Source: Mangifera indica (lineage: Eukaryota; Streptophyta; Magnoliopsida; Sapindales; Anacardiaceae). From it: a stretch of DNA of 64,000 bases. The number at the start of each line of letters is the position of its first letter. Position 1 is the first letter of the stretch. The stretch spans positions 11,443,300 through 11,507,299 of the forward strand of contig NC_058151.1 in the NCBI RefSeq assembly GCF_011075055.1. Reading direction: 5' to 3'. The position numbers were made by a program, and so were the translations under genes. The notes beneath the pieces were generated by a model. That model was not told the DNA's origin. It saw only the letters and a program-made list of their open reading frames with translations, and did no database searches. This document shows positions 59,830-64,000 of this stretch, in pieces.

Positions 59830-60355
59830 GATATTCGGATTGATAATTTAATTGATTATTTTATTAATTTATGATTTGATTGATTTAATTAAGAATTAAT
59901 TAATTTAATTTATTATCAAATTATAATAAATAAATTTTATTTAAAATTTTGTATAAAAGCAAAATCAATCAGAATATTCATACCTATAGGGATTAGAACA
60001 TATTCTTTCTAAGGAATAATAAGTATTAATTTGATTTCAATGAAACAATTAAAAAAACAAAAGTCTCAATCTCATTATACAGAAAAAAAAAATTTTGTAA
60101 GTTATTACTTATAAAAAACATTTCAATGGATATGAAATATGTTTTTACTTCTTTTTCATTTTATTTTTAAACTTATTTTTTCTTACAAATATTTATAAAT
60201 TCATCTAATCTAATTTAAAATAATCAAATTATTCAAAAATAATTAAAAATTTTAAAAATATCCTAAATTTTAGTCAAACCCAGTTTTATTGGTTTTGACC
60301 ACTTCATCCAATTCCCGATTCAACCGATTGAATTTGTTGGTCCGTCCGATTTTAA
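59830..60355 (-). repeat. Inverted copy of the 62-63 kb repeat
   Basis: Read on the minus strand this matches the units at 62155-62690 and 62720-63275: AACCGATTGAA-type ends, GGTTTGACTAAAATTT..., AATTATTTTTGAATAATTTG, AAAAATAAGTTTAAAAATAAAA and TCAATTTATTATAATTTGATAATAAATT. Non-coding. Confidence 0.65.
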
Positions 60356-60997
60356 AAAAAGTGAAAAATACACTTATAGTATTTTAAAAATCCAAACACT
60401 CATATATAAAATAACTTATGTTAAAATTTTTAATTACAGACTAAACCTTAAAATCTTAAAAGTTAGTAACATTCCCTCCCTCATTTATGTTTTAAAAACT
60501 AACACTTCATCTCTATTCTCAAAGTTTGATAAGTTAACATTTCACTTTTAAGGTTTGTTTCCCTTATCCTACCACCACCATTTCGTTCGACACCTAACAT
60601 TTTTCATCCATCTTCTAGATTTGACCATGAAGAATGACCACCCACTACCACGAATAACAACAAAAGAGGCCATTGGAGAGGGAAAGAATCACCTGAGAAG
60701 GAGGTTGTCGTTCGCAGGATAGTTGGCCAAATTTGTTTTCGAAACCTTAAAGAGGAAAAATGAATTTTTCAAAACTTAATGCTAACGAGAAATTGTTAGT
60801 GTTTTAAATTAAAGGAAAAAAATAAGATATAATTTTATTTATTTTTAAATTACTGATAAAATAACAATATGACCTTTTATAACTAATAATTTCAATTAAG
60901 TTTATCAATTTATAGTTGAGTATTTAAAATTTTGAAATATCGTAGATATATTTTTTAGAATAGACTATAACTTGGGTGGGAAATAGTCCTTTTGGCC
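60356..60997. mobile_element. MITE copy G, left end decayed
   Basis: The right end GGGTGGGAAATAGTCCTTTTGGCC (to 60997) is nearly the family consensus. The interior has AACACTCATATATAAAATAAC and TTGAGTATTTAAAATTTTG arms. The left inverted repeat is not recognisable, so the start is approximate. Confidence 0.65.
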
Positions 60998-62154
60998 TAA
61001 AATAAAAGGAGAAATAAACCAAAAATGTGATGAGGCAATGACAATCCAATTTCTGCCTGAAGTTTATTGATGGGTTAGGTAAAATCTCTCATTCTCCCAT
61101 TTTTTGAATCTTCCCGTTACAGACCCTGTACAGGACATAACAAACAAGGTTAAATTCTTGGAGGGATGAAAAACATGGAGAAGTAAGGTTTGAGCTTTCG
61201 GAAACGGAACCAAAGACACAGAGTCATATATCATAATATATTATTTATATATTTAAATTATATATAAAAATTTATACATATAATTTTTTTCTTATATATA
61301 CGAGATTTTATTTATTTAAATTTTTTTTTCATATAATACTTTGTGTGGGGTATTAATGGGCGTCTTGTTTTGGGCATAGATGCTCCCCTCCATTCAACCA
61401 ATTTTTGAAAAATAATATTATATATATAAATATATTTTATTAATTTTTCATATAACTTAATATGTAACTTAATATGATAATTTATGAACACGTCTTAAAA
61501 TAAAAAAATAATTACATCATCTAATTATACGATATTATTTTTTTTACTTATCATTAAAATTCCAAATATTTTCTACCCAAATTTTACAAATAACTTCGAG
61601 TTCCCAAATATGTACGAATTCTAATTGTTGTCTCTGAATATCATTAGAGTTAATTGCCCAAAAAAACAAATGTTAGAGTTTGGTATCTCCCCCGAGTCAC
61701 ATAAACTAGATAACTAGGACTTGCATGCATTAATAATAATACTAGTGGTTGAATTTGAACTAAGTTTCTTTAAGTTTAAAAATAAATTCTGTTTAAATGA
61801 GTCTGAAAGGAACTCGCTTCAAACAAATTTGCTCTTGACTTTAAGTGTTAAATATTTTCGAATTCAAGTTTGAGAGGTATTCGATTCACTAAGTTCACAA
61901 CTCTAAAAAAATTTAATATAAATAAACTAAAATACATCTAGTTTTGATTTAATTTGGTTTGAATTCAACTTTAATATTCGAGGGTAATTAATATTTTATT
62001 TATTTAATAAAATAATAATAATAATAAAAACAACCCCTTTGTTTTGTGCGATGAGATGGGCCTAGTAATCACTTAAATGGGCTGAACCTAGCAACCAGAA
62101 AAGTAGGCAACCAAAATGTTTAAGCCATTTACAGCAAGCTTTGGAAGAAAAGTG
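60998..62154. other. Intergenic DNA
   Basis: No gene. It includes AT-rich runs (61220-61560), an AATAATAATA run near 62010-62025, and TTCGAATTCAAGTTTGAG-like degenerate words near 61740-61980. Confidence 0.4.
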
Positions 62155-63275
62155 ACGATTTTAAAATTGTCGATTTAACCGGTTGAATCAAAAATTGGTT
62201 CTAAGTTTGGTTCAGAAAATAATTTTTTTATTAACTCGGTCAAATTTGATCAAAACAAGGTTTGACCAAAAATTTTTAATTTTTTAAAAATTTTAATTAT
62301 TTTTTAGTAAATCAATTAGTTTTTATTAAATTGAATGAATTTCTAGAGGCCTATAAGAAAAAATAAGTTAAAAAATAAAAATAAAAAAGAAGAAAAAAAT
62401 ATTCATTGAAATGTCTTCTATAGACAATAATTTACAAAATTATGTTTTTTTCTGTATCATGAGATTACGACTTTTTTTATTTTAATTTTTCATTGAAATT
62501 AATTGAATAATTGTTACTTCTTAAAAAAGACATATTCTAATGTCCAGAGGTATGAATATCTTGATTAATTTTATTTTTTACAAATTTTTAAATAGAATCT
62601 ATTAATTATAATTTGATAATAAATTGAATCGGTCAAACCATGAATCAGTGAGACAATTGGTTCTATCATTAATCCAATTTTAAAAACATTGAAGAAAAGT
62701 AGACAACCCGAATAGTCAATGATTTTAAAACCGAATCGGGCTGATCGATTCAATTGGGAACCGACTCTAAGTCTGATCTGGTTAATATAAAAAAATGGTT
62801 TTTTTCATTGACATGGTCAAAATTGGGTTTGACCAAAGTTTTTTAATTTTTTTTGAAATTTTAATTATTTTTGAATAATTAGATTAATTTTTATTAGATT
62901 AAATGAATTTCTAAAGGTTTGTAAGGAAAAATAAGTTTAAAAATAAAATTAAAAGAGAAAAAAGTATCTCAAATCCTTTGAAATGTCTTTTATAGGTAAT
63001 AATTTATAGAATTATGTTTTTTTTTCTATATAATGAGATTAATACTTTTTTTATTTTAATTGTTTCATTGAAATCAAATGGATAATTATTGCTCCTTAAA
63101 AAAGATATGTTCTAATCTTTAAAGGTATAAGTATCTTGATTGCTTTTATTTTTTATGAATTTTTAAGCAAAATTTATTAATTATAATTTTGATAATAAAT
63201 TGAATCGATTGAACCATGAACCAATGAGACAACCGGTTTGATAATCGATTCGGTTTTAAAAACATTGAGAATAGT
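62155..63275 (+). repeat. Two diverged head-to-tail copies of a ~540-bp repeat
   Basis: Copy 1 (about 62155-62690) and copy 2 (about 62720-63275) share long blocks in the same order: CGATTTAACCGGTTGAATC-like start, GGTTTGACCAAA, TTTTTATTA(A/G)ATT(G/A)AATGAATTTCTA, AAAAATAAGTT, GAAATGTCTT(C/T)TATAG, and GATAATAAATTGAATCG(G/A)T near the end. Non-coding. An inverted third copy is at 59830-60355. Confidence 0.75.
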
Positions 63276-64000
63276 AGGGAATCTCACCCAAGCTAAATTG
63301 TTTAAGATAGAATTAATTATATCAAATAAGTGAAATTTTGAGTCCAATGTCTGACCTTATAACAACTAAATCAAATAAGTCGAAAGTATGCTTTTAAAAT
63401 ATTATCAGAGGAGGCTTGAATCTATAATCAACATGTTGAATATGAAGAATATCAACTTACATGCATTCCCAAACTTTATCTTGTCTGCTCATTCTCTTTG
63501 ATCGACTTTGTTCTCATTGATGTAAAAAAGAATGCAGACACTTTTATTGGTAACAATCTTGGTTTAGTACCTTTAAGTAATAACCAAGCTTGAGTAAAAG
63601 TTGGACAGGTCTAATCATTGGTCATTGGCTCTTAAAAAAATCTACTAAATTCATAAACTGGTTCAAAATACCTTATTGCCAATGGAGTTCCTTTTAACTT
63701 AAGATTAGTTTTGAAATGAGCTTATTTGAGTTTGATATAAGTTTTAGTCGAACAAATTTGAATCTGATATTAATATATACAAACTTAAATCCGAACTCAA
63801 ACTAAAATATATTTAAAATCAATCATGAATTTAACATATACGAGCCTCAACTAAAATATATTAAAAAAATTTTAAACTACACTACACAAACCATAAATGA
63901 ATTAAATTTGAACAAACGAGTTCGATAAACCTAAGCTAAGTTTGGCTTGTTTACATGAACTTAAGTCAAACACGAACTTTCGATCTATAAAGTGACCCGA
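63276..64000. other. Intergenic DNA to the window edge
   Basis: No gene. From about 63690 degenerate TTTGAGTTTGATATAAG and GAACAAACGAGTTCGATAAAC words resemble other TTCGAGTTT-type tracts in the window. Confidence 0.4.

Overview
This is a piece of nuclear genome from a eudicot plant. It is AT-rich, its genes are split by many plant-type introns, intergenic DNA is full of plant transposons, and every recognisable gene has a clear flowering-plant family. I cannot name the species. No bacterial, organellar or viral genes were seen.

Layout. 1577-6912 (-): chloroplast intron-splicing factor with three CRM domains (CRS1 type, 8 exons, 766 aa). 9027-12011 (-): sterol C5(6)-desaturase STE1 (3 exons, 270 aa). 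13191-18011: a nest of two transposons, a 915-bp MITE and a 3.9-kb Mutator-like element with long inverted arms made of ~119-bp tandem repeats. 18126-20443 (+): small conserved protein of unknown function (4 exons, 145 aa). 20943-28472 (-): plastidic glucose transporter (13 coding exons, 554 aa). 29-33 kb: inverted-repeat elements and old MITEs. 33191-39439: decayed Ty1/copia retrotransposon with both LTRs and a 5-bp target duplication. 40.8-43.3 kb: more MITEs. 43932-44588 (+): C2H2 zinc-finger regulator. 47127-49809 (+): organellar peptidyl-tRNA hydrolase (8 coding exons, 244 aa). 51199-51855 (+): intronless gene of unknown function with a mitosis-type promoter motif. 52928-57046 (-): large TRM/LONGIFOLIA-like microtubule-array protein (5 exons, 975 aa). 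57-64 kb: no gene seen; MITE copies and diverged repeats.

All exon models were joined by hand from splice signals, reading-frame phase and remembered family sequence. Each multi-exon gene closes to a whole number of codons, which supports the joins. From memory, CRS1, the glucose transporter, the peptidyl-tRNA hydrolase and possibly the 51-kb gene have Arabidopsis counterparts close together on chromosome 5, and STE1 lies in the duplicated partner segment on chromosome 3. The window would then be an ancestral-like gene order. The genes do not form a functional unit, although three of them (CRS1, glucose transporter, peptidyl-tRNA hydrolase) serve plastids.

The least ordinary content is in the repeats: a Mutator-like element inserted exactly into the target duplication of an older MITE and ending 123 bp from a start codon; a foldback element between two 241-bp direct repeats; and about nine copies of one MITE family. 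Two introns appear to use GC-AG splice sites.
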